Shown: positions 15,150 to 23,489 of the stretch, one piece after another
How the letters are laid out: the number at the start of each line of letters is the position of its first letter
Numbering within the stretch: position 1 is the first letter of the stretch
Assembly (NCBI GenBank): GCA_005223185.1
Contig: NJBN01000004.1
Span: 295,443 to 359,442, forward strand
Origin: a candidate division LCP-89 bacterium B3_LCP
GTDB taxonomy: Bacteria; Electryoneota; B3-LCP
DNA: 64,000 nucleotides
Reading direction: 5' to 3'
Translations under genes and position numbers: made by a program
The notes under the pieces: model-generated
What the model was told of the DNA's origin: nothing
Seen by the model: the letters and a program-made list of their open reading frames with translations, nothing else
Databases searched by the model: none

Positions 15150-17294
15150 CTAACCCAATCCTAAGAACGAACCGATCTGAACGGTTGCAAAAGCTATCAG
15201 CCAGGCCAGAGTAGTCTGGTATCCAACCGAGAAGGCCGTCCACCCTAAACTCCCGGATTCCCGCCATATCGCCACGATTACCGCCATGCAGGGGCTGTAT
15301 ATCAGTACGAACAGCATGAAAGCTAATGCAGCTAATGGCGTTATGCCTGTATTTCGCAGCGCATTGGAAAGCACGCTCCCCTCTCCAATGTCCTCTTCAT
15401 CACCAACTTCGAAGAGGATGCCCATTGTGGATACAACGACTTCCTTTGCTACCAGCCCGGTAACCAGAGCTACACCCATCTGCCAGTTGAATCCCAGCGG
15501 ATCCAAAACAGGTGCTAAGGACTTCCCGATCTCTCCGATGTACGATTCTGCTGCTGGCGGTGTCTCGCCGCCAGTACGGGGGAAAGCTCCCAAGAACCAT
15601 ACGATAACCGAAGCAGCTAATATCACCGTTCCCATCTTCTTCAAGTACTGCGATGACCTGTCCCACATATGGCGCAAGCTGGTCCAGGCTGTGGGCATGC
15701 GGTAGGGCGGGAGTTCCATGACAAACGGAGCTCCTTTTGCCCGAAATAGAGTCATGGAGAATATTTTCCCCGCTAAAATTGCCATCAGAACTCCGAAAAT
15801 GTACAGCCCGAAAATCACATTACCCGCGTGAGCAGCAAAGAAAGTCCCTGCAAAGAGTAGATACACGGGAAGCCGCGCTGAGCAACTCATCAAGGGTGCT
15901 ATTAATATGGTAAGCAGCCGGTCTCGCCTGCTTTCCAGAGTCCGCGTTGCCATTATCGCAGGAACTGTACAACCGAAGCCCATGATCAGGGGAATAAATG
16001 ATTTGCCGTGCAACCCCAGTGAATGCATCAGCTTGTCCATAAGGAATGCAGCCCTTGCCATATATCCGCTGTCTTCCAATATTGATATACCTAAAAACAA
16101 GATCATTATATTGGGCAGGAAAACCAGCACACCGCCCACACCACCGATTATCCCGTCGACAACCAGTTCACTAAGCGGTCCTTGAGGCAGCGAGGAAGAC
16201 AGAGATGTGGACAACCATCCGACGCCGATCTCGATCCATTCCATCGGATAAGCCCCAAAAGTAAACGTTCCCTGAAATAACAGCCAGAGAAAGAGGAGGA
16301 AGAGGGGCATCCCCCAGAAACGGTGCGTTAAAACGCTATCGATCTTTTCGGAAAGTTCCTGCTTACCGATACCGGTACGCTTTACCGTTTCCTGCAAAGC
16401 ACCTGCAATGAACCCGTAGCGCCGGTCGGTTATCACCTCTTCGACGCCTTCCGGGTAGAGTTTTTCCAGCCGTAGGGTAGCTCCTAAATATTGCTCGTGA
16501 AATCCCTGATCGGATAGAAGCTTCGGCGTCAACCTGGTCATGGCGTCATTATCGCCCTCCAGTACGCGCAACGCCATCCACCGAGCTGGTACTTTCCCTT
16601 CTGTTTCAGAAGATATCTTTTCTGTTATCCCGTTTATTTCCTCCTCAAATTCGCGCCCGTAGTTGACCTGAATATCCCGCTTATCGGTCTCATTTTGTAT
16701 GCCAACCTCACGGATTGTCGCCAGTAATTTGCGGATGCCGTACCCCTTCGATCCGATCGTGGGCACCACTTTGCACCCGAACAATTGACCCAAGAGTTCA
16801 GTATCTACATCCAGTCCTTTCCCTTTTAGTTCATCGTACATGTTCAGGGCTATCAACAGAGGAACGCCCAGCTCGATTAGCTGTACTGTCAGGTAGAGAT
16901 TTCTTTCTAAGTTGGAGCCATCAACAACCTGTACAACTACGTCAGGGTTTTCATTGAACAGATAATTACGGACAACTACTTCTTCGATGGAAAAGGCGGT
17001 GAGGCTGTAAGTACCGGGGAGATCGGTGATACGGAAGGTGGTATCTTGATGGGTTTTGATGCCCTCTTTCTTTTCCACAGTTACGCCGGGCCAATTGCCA
17101 ACGTGCTGGTGAGCCCCAGTTAGTGCATTGAAGAGGGTGGTCTTACCTGAATTAGGGTTGCCGATAAGTGCAACCTGCAGAGTCTGACCTTCTTTTCGCC
17201 CTTGGCTTTTATGTGTCAGGATGGTTTTGGCTTCACCACGATTCTGCGAGCTTCCGCCACCCTTAATGCTATGTGGTAACCTTTTATTTCGCAT
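15150..17294 (-). CDS. feoB: Ferrous iron transport GTPase FeoB
   Basis: 714 residues. FeoB is the inner-membrane Fe(II) transporter with a cytoplasmic G domain. G1 is GNPNSGKTT (residues 45-53), G2 lies in the NWPGVTVEKKEG region, G3 is DLPG (91-94) and G4 is NMYD (151-154), close to the usual NxxD. The C-terminal half has the Gate/nucleoside-recognition membrane core with GFGCTVPAIMATRTLE and, later, GLVAKEVVVSTMGIL. The ATG at 17294 overlaps feoA by 79 bases and adds an unusual basic 39-residue N-terminus, so the real start may be a non-ATG codon nearer residue 40. It sits between feoA and the small Cys-rich protein. Confidence 0.95.
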   Translation of the reverse strand: MRNKRLPHSIKGGGSSQNRGEAKTILTHKSQGRKEGQTLQVALIGNPNSGKTTLFNALTGAHQHVGNWPGVTVEKKEGIKTHQDTTFRITDLPGTYSLTAFSIEEVVVRNYLFNENPDVVVQVVDGSNLERNLYLTVQLIELGVPLLIALNMYDELKGKGLDVDTELLGQLFGCKVVPTIGSKGYGIRKLLATIREVGIQNETDKRDIQVNYGREFEEEINGITEKISSETEGKVPARWMALRVLEGDNDAMTRLTPKLLSDQGFHEQYLGATLRLEKLYPEGVEEVITDRRYGFIAGALQETVKRTGIGKQELSEKIDSVLTHRFWGMPLFLLFLWLLFQGTFTFGAYPMEWIEIGVGWLSTSLSSSLPQGPLSELVVDGIIGGVGGVLVFLPNIMILFLGISILEDSGYMARAAFLMDKLMHSLGLHGKSFIPLIMGFGCTVPAIMATRTLESRRDRLLTILIAPLMSCSARLPVYLLFAGTFFAAHAGNVIFGLYIFGVLMAILAGKIFSMTLFRAKGAPFVMELPPYRMPTAWTSLRHMWDRSSQYLKKMGTVILAASVIVWFLGAFPRTGGETPPAAESYIGEIGKSLAPVLDPLGFNWQMGVALVTGLVAKEVVVSTMGILFEVGDEEDIGEGSVLSNALRNTGITPLAALAFMLFVLIYSPCMAVIVAIWRESGSLGWTAFSVGYQTTLAWLIAFATVQIGSFLGLG

Positions 17295-17590
17295 TCCAGA
17301 GGATCTTTCAGAGGTGCATACTTGACTATACGCATTTCAGTGCCTGAGAGAATACCCATTTCCAGGAGACGTTTCCGGATGGGACCGCCACCTGCTATAC
17401 GCTGAACGGTAACTGTATCTTCCGCGCTACATTCGCTGAGCAGATACTCCCCTTCAGCATCTAGCTGCCCGAAACGGAAACCCCTGCGGCAGAATTCGTC
17501 GTCGAACTCCTGTCCAGAGGCACCCACCAGGTGAGCTTCGGGATTCCCCCGTTTACAGTCAGCATTTTTTCTGCGCCAGAAACGCTGCAT
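17216..17590 (-). CDS. feoA: FeoA-domain protein with Cys-containing N-terminal extension
   Basis: 124 residues. The last 75 or so (from SECSAEDTVTVQRIAGGG through RKRLLEMGILSGTEMRIV to ALRVAEARRIVV) form the SH3-like FeoA fold that binds and modulates FeoB. The first 45 residues are not part of a standard FeoA and contain C12 and C34. This is longer than the usual 75-85-residue FeoA, so either the extension is real or the start lies further in, although no other good ATG is evident. It is the first gene of the feo operon, behind a strong promoter. Confidence 0.9.
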   Translation of the reverse strand: MQRFWRRKNADCKRGNPEAHLVGASGQEFDDEFCRRGFRFGQLDAEGEYLLSECSAEDTVTVQRIAGGGPIRKRLLEMGILSGTEMRIVKYAPLKDPLECEIKGYHIALRVAEARRIVVKPKPS

Positions 17591-17623
17591 ATCAGTTGTT
17601 AAGCTTAAAAGAAGCGTAAAGCC

Positions 17624-17678
17624 GCAAATTAATATTGCGACTGCGTCTAAATATAATAAATAAAAACGCCCGAGTCAA
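17624..17678 (-). promoter_or_regulatory. feo promoter with a dyad at the start of transcription
   Basis: Minus strand -35 TTGACT (17678-17673), 17-bp spacer, -10 TATATT (17655-17650). Just downstream, 17624-17638 holds an imperfect dyad GCAA-N7-TTGC, a position suitable for a repressor. A Fur- or DtxR-type iron regulator is an inference from the gene content only. Confidence 0.6.
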
Positions 17679-17679
17679 G

Positions 17680-18047
17680 CCTTTTTTTTAAATCATACCG
17701 CGAGTGGCAAAATATAAGGTAGGCGGTTCCGTAGCGATTTCATTCGTCTGAACCGTAGATTCCACAGATTATACTGATTATTCCAAGACCGACTTCTACT
17801 ACTATCCAATCACCTATTTCATCCCGCCTGGGGGTGACACCCCTCTTGAGAAAAGGGAGATACACGCGAAGGGGCTTTATCAAAAGCACTTGAGCTTAGT
17901 GTTATTGCGGGACGCTATACGCTGTTGGGAGAGTAAAAATCCCCGGCTGTAAAACCGGGAATTGGGTTATCTTTGTAGTTTAAATTGGTCGTGAATTCAC
18001 CTCTAACTCAGGTGAGACTAACGGTTAGACACGACGAAATACTTTCG
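17680..18047. other. Intergenic stretch between feoA and the regulator cluster
   Basis: Apart from the terminator at 17934 and a decayed CCCCTCTTGAGAAAAGGG-type fragment near 17842 (related wording near 7730), nothing coding or clearly regulatory was seen here. Confidence 0.5.
17934..17959 (-). terminator. Intrinsic terminator of the small secreted-protein gene
   Basis: Minus strand: CCCGG (17959-17955), loop, CCGGG (17946-17942), then GATTTTTA. Confidence 0.7.
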
Positions 18048-18368
18048 CTATTGACCACCGGAGGTTGAGATACCAATCTTTGGTAGCTCAGGCGGTCCCC
18101 ACTCGTATCCTTGCTGTGAAAATCCCGTGTCGCCCCCTTCTACTTCGTTGATAGGACGCACCATTCTCTTAATTAAATGGACGATCCTATCGAACAAGTA
18201 ATGGGTTTTACTGATATTTTTATCAGGTGAATCAAGCACCATTACTTCTTCAGTTTGCTTTTTCTGGTCGGGTAAGGACATTTTTGCTTGTGGAGCAGTA
18301 GTGATGATGAATGCCATTACTATAGCCATAATTACGGCACTTCTGTGGTTCATAATTTTCTTTTTCAT
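18048..18368 (-). CDS. Small secreted protein, unknown
   Basis: 106 residues, not recognised. A basic start, then a hydrophobic core (AVIMAIVMAFIITTAPQA) gives a convincing signal peptide. The mature part of about 75 residues has a charged amphipathic segment (HYLFDRIVHLIKRMVRP) and a Gly/Pro-rich end finishing TSGGQ; it contains no cysteine. The ATG comes two bases after the stop codon of the preceding regulator-like gene, whose last codons supply the Shine-Dalgarno (GGAG), so the two are translated together. A secreted partner, signal or sensor domain for that protein is possible but purely contextual. Confidence 0.7.
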   Translation of the reverse strand: MKKKIMNHRSAVIMAIVMAFIITTAPQAKMSLPDQKKQTEEVMVLDSPDKNISKTHYLFDRIVHLIKRMVRPINEVEGGDTGFSQQGYEWGPPELPKIGISTSGGQ

Positions 18369-18370
18369 GA

Positions 18371-19378
18371 TTATATCTCCTCTGTTGATTTACTGATTTG
18401 ACGATCTGCCAGTCCAAAATAGAAAGCGAAGGGCTTTGCATTATAATGGCTGGCATTTTGGCTTTCTGCCTCTCCCTCTTTTTTAATGAAGGCACAAACC
18501 TCACTAAATACAATTTTGGCGCATGCCTCGGTCAAGTGGTACCAGTGAGTTCTTGCTGCTGAGGGTGAATCAGGATCTCCAAAGCGTGTGTTGATCACAT
18601 TGAGAACTGTTTGTGCTAAAGGAATGTTAACGTTAAAACCTGGAGAGATAACACTACCAAAAAAGAAATTGTATTCTTTGGTAACTGCACCAATCTCTTT
18701 GCATTCTTGTTCATATGCATTGCCGGTTCCTTCTATGATTTCATTTACTGCCTTTTGAAGTTTCACTGCAGCTTCAGGCTTCATGGTGAATACATTATAG
18801 AGAGGATCAATGATTGAGTGGTTAAAAGCATCAACATGTTCAAGTACACCTAACATCCGGGCATAAAAGTCAGTCATATCGAACATACTTATGTGCTGAC
18901 TTTTAGATTTGTAGTATTTAGTATCACCTTCACCGTATGAAGAAATTTGATTTTTCTTTTCCATATCTTGTAAGAACACTTTTAGGGTCCGTTTTTGGAG
19001 GTCACGTGCCCCGTGCATGAGGTAGGAAACCTCGCTCAAAATACCATCCAAGGTCTGGTCCTTTCGGGTTAAAACCACAGCTATTTCTTTCCGGATCTTA
19101 CGAATATTAAGAGATCCATTGTCATTGTTTCTGAATCCCCGGCTCTTGTTTAATGACCTTTCTACATTACGAATCGAAATACCTAAGTCCGTTCCTGTTG
19201 CCATCTTAGCAATTGATGCTGGCTTGCCATCATGCCTCTGATGGCATACATCGACCATGGCAATTTTACACAAATCCTTGATTTCCCCAACATTGTTGAA
19301 CCCTCTGTCCAGACTCCACTCACAAACACTTTGGAAGAGGCCGAATAATAGTTCCGCATCTGAATCATTTACCTGCAT
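18371..19378 (-). CDS. Regulator-like protein of unknown family, paralog A
   Basis: 335 residues. Start moved to 19378 (MQVNDSD), where GGAGG is well spaced and which matches the MQIRDND start of its paralog at 19622-20620. No family that I can name with confidence. N-terminal residues 1-90 look like a winged or helix-turn-helix unit (a KPASIAKMATGTDLGISIRNVERSL segment), and both copies keep C-E-W near residue 18 and D-V-C-x3-H near 45, a possible metal site. The middle is helical. The C-terminal domain is marked by DPDSPSAARTHWYHL. The gene has its own promoter with an operator-like palindrome and is coupled to the small secreted protein. Confidence 0.75.
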   Translation of the reverse strand: MQVNDSDAELLFGLFQSVCEWSLDRGFNNVGEIKDLCKIAMVDVCHQRHDGKPASIAKMATGTDLGISIRNVERSLNKSRGFRNNDNGSLNIRKIRKEIAVVLTRKDQTLDGILSEVSYLMHGARDLQKRTLKVFLQDMEKKNQISSYGEGDTKYYKSKSQHISMFDMTDFYARMLGVLEHVDAFNHSIIDPLYNVFTMKPEAAVKLQKAVNEIIEGTGNAYEQECKEIGAVTKEYNFFFGSVISPGFNVNIPLAQTVLNVINTRFGDPDSPSAARTHWYHLTEACAKIVFSEVCAFIKKEGEAESQNASHYNAKPFAFYFGLADRQISKSTEEI

Positions 19379-19417
19379 GACTTCCTCCGTTCTGATTATT
19401 ATTTTGTGTCTGGTTTC

Positions 19418-19462
19418 AATATAGTATAAAGAATTCATTAAGTCAAGCGTCATTTTTGACGC
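19418..19462 (-). promoter_or_regulatory. Promoter plus operator-like palindrome for paralog A
   Basis: Minus strand -35 TTGACT (19446-19441), 17-bp spacer, -10 TATATT (19423-19418). Directly upstream, GCGTCA-AAAA-TGACGC (19462-19447) abuts the -35 box, a perfect six-base inverted repeat. Confidence 0.75.
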
Positions 19463-19557
19463 AAAGATCAGGAGTATCCTTCTAAAGTCATATTATTGCA
19501 GTTATTTCGTAGAATATGTCTGTTTTCATCTCATTGGAAAACGAATATTTTGCGAAT

Positions 19558-19586
19558 AAAAAAGCCAATCCAGCCGATGGGATTGG
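19558..19586 (-). terminator. Intrinsic terminator of paralog B
   Basis: Minus strand: CCAATC-N10-GATTGG (19586-19565) then CTTTTTTA. It separates the two paralogs into independent transcripts. Confidence 0.8.
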
Positions 19587-19621
19587 TAGTTTTCGCCTTG
19601 ATCTGTGCAGTTTCTTTCATA

Positions 19622-20620
19622 TTAATTCGGAATTGCTGTGAACCCATGTGCTGCTTTGCTAAACACAATGAAGAATGGTTTAGTTTGCTCTTCTGATGAT
19701 GCCTGAACCGCACTCGATACTTTCTCATCAATAAATTCTATGACTTGCGAATAGACCAATTCTGCGTTCTGAGGTGATAGGTAATACCAGTGCGTGCGAG
19801 CCATCGATGGTGATTTTGGATCGATGGAACGCAACCATAGTACTTCCAATATGAGTTTTGATAAGTGACTATCCTCGTTGGTATTAAGATGAGAGGCACT
19901 CCCAAAACCGTAATAGAAGGGTTTACGGTCTTCACACTGTTCACTTGTCTTTTCCAGCTCAGTACCAATTTTAATAAGGCGCATATTGATTAATTTCTGT
20001 ATTCTTTTCGCTTCAGTGGGTGTTGAATTAAATGAAACAATACAGGGTTCACTATCGATATTAAAATATGCCTCCATAAACGCAGCCATTCCCAGCATCT
20101 TTGCCGACTTGTCCCGCAAATTCACAAGGCTAATTTGATTCTCAAGGAGTTCGTATTTAACCGTTCGTGATGTTTCGATCTTGGTTACTATATTGCTACT
20201 AATCAGCCCATTTAAGATTGATTTAATTGCCTTTAGTTGTAATGACTCGGGGGCATGAATCAGATATGAAACCTCTCTATGAATGTCTTCTAAGGTTTTT
20301 GGGCCAGCAGTTAGTTTGGCTAACACAATTCGGAGAACTTGTGGAATTCGGATTAATCTATCACTTACATCATTCAGGTCATCAATCTCGTTAAGTCCCC
20401 TCTGTACAGTCCGTAGCGATAACCCCAAATCCATCACAGACGCTATTTGCGCCACGGTTGGTGGTTTATCCTTATGCTTATCCATGCATACGTCAATCAT
20501 AGCTAATTTTGTCAAGTTTTTCATAGCGGAGATATCCGTATATCCTTTCTCCAGAGCCCACTCACAGATACTTTTTAATAGGCCATAGATAAGTTCCGTA
20601 TCGTTATCACGGATTTGCAT
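19622..20620 (-). CDS. Regulator-like protein of unknown family, paralog B
   Basis: 332 residues, colinear with paralog A over its whole length and diverged to roughly a third identity by eye. Shared landmarks are an N-terminal x-D-A/T-E-L-x-x-G-L segment, C-E-W, A-M-x-D-V-C-x3-H, a probable recognition helix region (DLGLSLRTVQRGLNE), EVSYLxH, QIS-(x)5-D, and a C-terminal DPKSPSMARTHWYYL followed by a KPFF strand. A DNA-binding role is inferred from the helix-turn-helix-like region only. GAGG precedes the ATG. No small secreted gene follows this copy; it ends at its own terminator. No clear promoter was found upstream. Confidence 0.72.
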   Translation of the reverse strand: MQIRDNDTELIYGLLKSICEWALEKGYTDISAMKNLTKLAMIDVCMDKHKDKPPTVAQIASVMDLGLSLRTVQRGLNEIDDLNDVSDRLIRIPQVLRIVLAKLTAGPKTLEDIHREVSYLIHAPESLQLKAIKSILNGLISSNIVTKIETSRTVKYELLENQISLVNLRDKSAKMLGMAAFMEAYFNIDSEPCIVSFNSTPTEAKRIQKLINMRLIKIGTELEKTSEQCEDRKPFYYGFGSASHLNTNEDSHLSKLILEVLWLRSIDPKSPSMARTHWYYLSPQNAELVYSQVIEFIDEKVSSAVQASSEEQTKPFFIVFSKAAHGFTAIPN

Positions 20621-20775
20621 GGGGAAGTCCTCTGAATTAGACTACAATAGAATTATTGAATAAAATATCACTATCAGAAATCTGTTTTATATTTTACGTG
20701 TTGCGTCGGGTGCCGGTTCCCCGCCGTATCGGGGAAGAGTGACCTGATGCCTACAATCAACTACATAGTCGTGGT

Positions 20776-20834
20776 CGTCCTCAACCCCGACTGTGGGGTT
20801 AGGACGAAAAAGGGCGGGGGAAACACCCCCGCCC
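20776..20834 (-). terminator. Strong terminator next to a second hairpin
   Basis: Minus strand: GGGCGGGGG-TGTTT-CCCCCGCCC (20834-20812) followed by TTTTTC. The adjoining palindrome at 20776-20806 (CGTCCT/AGGACG around AACCCC/GGGGTT) belongs to the same wording as repeats at 26817 and 31266. Confidence 0.8.
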
Positions 20835-20860
20835 TACGGTTTGTAAGTTGCAGCTTGAAT

Positions 20861-23071
20861 CTACTTCAGCAGCATCATCTTGCCGCTGGCTGTAAATTCA
20901 CCGGCTTTTAGACGGTAGATATACATACCCGAAGCCAATCCCGATCCATCGAAGGTGACTTCGTGCATACCAGCATCCCGCCAGCCGTTGACCAGTTCAG
21001 CCACATGGCGGCCGGAGAGGTCATAAACTATAAGATTCACCTGACCTGCCTCTGGTAAGGCAAAGTTAATGGTGGTAGTGGGGTTGAAGGGGTTGGGGTG
21101 GTTTTTCACAATAGCTTGTCCAGCAGGTATTACAGGAGCATATTCCCAGTTAACATCATCAAACGGTTCCCCAAAGCAGAACCACTGATCTATCAGTTCC
21201 CCATCGCCAGTGGTTAGTTTCTCAAGCTCGAATGAATCAGAATCCCATGGATCTGTAGGATGGGCTCCAATCCACCCCTGGTAGGTGTAAGTTCCTGCGG
21301 GAGCGTTAGTAGGAACGTTTTGGGTGCGATCACGATTGAGAGAACTGCCGGGTTGTACAGTGATGGAAGCAGGCCCTACTAAAGGACCGTAGAGACTGCC
21401 ATCCGGTAAAAGCACATTACACCAGACATCGCATGTAACCGTATCCAGTCCTAAGTTAGATACCTCAATATTGTAATCGAAGCTGCCGCCTGAGGCGGGT
21501 ATTACAATTGGGAGAGAAACAGGTGTCAGAACGATCTCCAAATCGCTGGGTACACCTTCGCCAATGCATTCCAGGTGATAGATGGGAATGGCAGCACCGT
21601 TAAATGCCATCTCATCGTAATAGATTGAATCTTGCACACCCGGTGTAAACCTGACCGTCACTTGCACCGAATCTCCCGGAGCAATAAGCCCAGAAGGAAC
21701 ACCTGACATTAAGCTGAATTCTGGTACGAATCCACCAACTGTCTCAATCTCGCCAGAAGATTGACCTAAATTGATAAAAGTAACCGTTATTTCTTCGTAT
21801 GAACCTACTGTCACCAAACCGAAATCCAGTGAATTCTGGGAAGCGACCAGGTTAGCACCGTTCCCCGGATCAAACGGCATCCAGCCGCGGTCGTTACGAC
21901 TTCCATCCGGGTCGTTGTACATGGGGTCAGGGTGTCCCTGGTTAATGCAATGAGAGGTAGGAAGGAGAAAACCGGTAATTAGATCGAATTGGGGATCTTC
22001 AATGCGGTTACCATCGGTTGTTGGGGGAGTAGCAGGATCAAAATATTCATTGAATCCCCATAAAGTATTGTATCTCACCTCAATCGTGTTGGTAATATCC
22101 CATTCAATCCCATAGCCTTCCCATTCTTCATAGTAAATAATGTTGTTTAGGATAGTCCCGCCCCCATTTTTAATCCCAACAGCAGAGCTACTGGATCCTT
22201 CTAAGTGAATGGTATTATTGATGACATTACCACTGTTGATGGGATAGTCATATATCCCACTAGGCATCCTGTGGGTTCCCAGTGTCCATGAATAGATAAA
22301 ATTATTCTCTTTTAATCCGGTACATTTATAGATTCCTGATGCATGAGAAGCGAGGAACCACGGTGAACCACCAGGACTATTATCAGATTTTGAGTAGATT
22401 GTATTACTTTCTATCTGAGTGTTACATTCATACAATCCAAAGGCATAGGCCATTGACCCAACCGAGTAATTAGAATTTGTAGCGAAACTTTGTAAAACGC
22501 AAGTCTCTATTATTCCACCTAGATTCGATATAGCAAATGCATTTGCAGATACTACAGGATAGCTGGTTGCACAGTAAACTCTAATTTCACATGAGGATAC
22601 TAATATGTTTTCTGCGCTTCCATTTTCTCCGCTAATCGCAACGATAGATAACTCACCAGCAATATTAGCACAATATTGATCCATTTCACAAATCGAATGT
22701 CCCGATCCACTCAAGCTAATTCTACCTAAGAGGTCGAAATTTACGAGAGAATCTGTGTCAATATCACTCCCTTCAAGGACTAGGTGCAGGTAGTTTTCCG
22801 GTGTAACCGTCATATCCACCCTCATGGGCGGTGTGCCCAATACTTCTAACCGCCCTGCTGCTCGGAATTCAGTCCAGGTATCTACCCAATCCACATCTAC
22901 ACCCGGCATTATCGTCAGAGTTTCCCCTGCAGGTATCCAGGTATCACCGACCAGATTATAGGGATTTCCAGAAGGATCCCAGGTGCCTGAAACCGGCCCG
23001 GAGATGTCCGTGGCTAACCCTGAGCTAGTTATTACGAACACCGCCAACAGGATGAGTCTTGTATTGTTCAT
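20861..23071 (-). CDS. T9SS-sorted beta-helix protein with ASH-type domain
   Basis: 736 residues with a signal peptide. The N-terminal 390 residues are rich in short asparagine/isoleucine strands with N-N-x-I-x turns (N-x-x-F-I-Y, VINNTIHLEG, ILNNIIYYEE), typical of a right-handed parallel beta-helix. Then comes an ASH/choice-of-anchor-D type Ig fold (SLDFGLVTVGSYEEITVTF...). This is followed by the beta-sandwich block shared with the first gene of the window (K-L-T-T-G-D-G-E) and a tail with HPNPFNPTTTI, VYDLSGR and KMMLLK. It is transcribed alone between the promoter at 23114 and the terminator at 20812. A carbohydrate- or surface-binding role is an inference. Confidence 0.87.
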   Translation of the reverse strand: MNNTRLILLAVFVITSSGLATDISGPVSGTWDPSGNPYNLVGDTWIPAGETLTIMPGVDVDWVDTWTEFRAAGRLEVLGTPPMRVDMTVTPENYLHLVLEGSDIDTDSLVNFDLLGRISLSGSGHSICEMDQYCANIAGELSIVAISGENGSAENILVSSCEIRVYCATSYPVVSANAFAISNLGGIIETCVLQSFATNSNYSVGSMAYAFGLYECNTQIESNTIYSKSDNSPGGSPWFLASHASGIYKCTGLKENNFIYSWTLGTHRMPSGIYDYPINSGNVINNTIHLEGSSSSAVGIKNGGGTILNNIIYYEEWEGYGIEWDITNTIEVRYNTLWGFNEYFDPATPPTTDGNRIEDPQFDLITGFLLPTSHCINQGHPDPMYNDPDGSRNDRGWMPFDPGNGANLVASQNSLDFGLVTVGSYEEITVTFINLGQSSGEIETVGGFVPEFSLMSGVPSGLIAPGDSVQVTVRFTPGVQDSIYYDEMAFNGAAIPIYHLECIGEGVPSDLEIVLTPVSLPIVIPASGGSFDYNIEVSNLGLDTVTCDVWCNVLLPDGSLYGPLVGPASITVQPGSSLNRDRTQNVPTNAPAGTYTYQGWIGAHPTDPWDSDSFELEKLTTGDGELIDQWFCFGEPFDDVNWEYAPVIPAGQAIVKNHPNPFNPTTTINFALPEAGQVNLIVYDLSGRHVAELVNGWRDAGMHEVTFDGSGLASGMYIYRLKAGEFTASGKMMLLK

Positions 23072-23113
23072 GATAACCTCCGCAATTACAATGAACTATA
23101 GAACTTGTACTGT

Positions 23114-23142
23114 AATATAGGAACAAATAAGCAAAAAGTCAA
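23114..23142 (-). promoter_or_regulatory. Promoter of the beta-helix gene
   Basis: Minus strand -35 TTGACT (23142-23137), 17-bp spacer, -10 TATATT (23119-23114). Confidence 0.75.
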
Positions 23143-23273
23143 GCCCTATTATTTTTAGAGGGGAAAATCGAAAAAAAGTGGGTGGCCTGTCCCGACTCAA
23201 CAGGATGGACCCTTATACTTACAGTGCTTATCTGGTGTTATATTATCGAATCAATTAAACACCAAATGTTTCC

Positions 23274-23302
23274 TTGATTGATTAACAGATAATTCGTACA
23301 TT
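23274..23302 (+). promoter_or_regulatory. Possible promoter of the tricorn-type protease
   Basis: -35 TTGATT (23274-23279), 17-bp spacer, -10 TACATT (23297-23302). It implies a leader of about 180 bases with no obvious structure. Weaker match than the others. Confidence 0.4.
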
Positions 23303-23489
23303 TGCAGTTAAATGGCACATCCTTTGCGAAAACTCTAATAATCGCATATGTCAATACGTTTCAAGCTTATACATCGCAGTTAGAGTAGCGAAATAATACA
23401 TAAAGCGATCTAAATGAATGTGGACTGTATGAACAAATATCCATATTCTGGGAGCGCCTTGTTTACTTATCTTACAAAGGGTTGATAAA

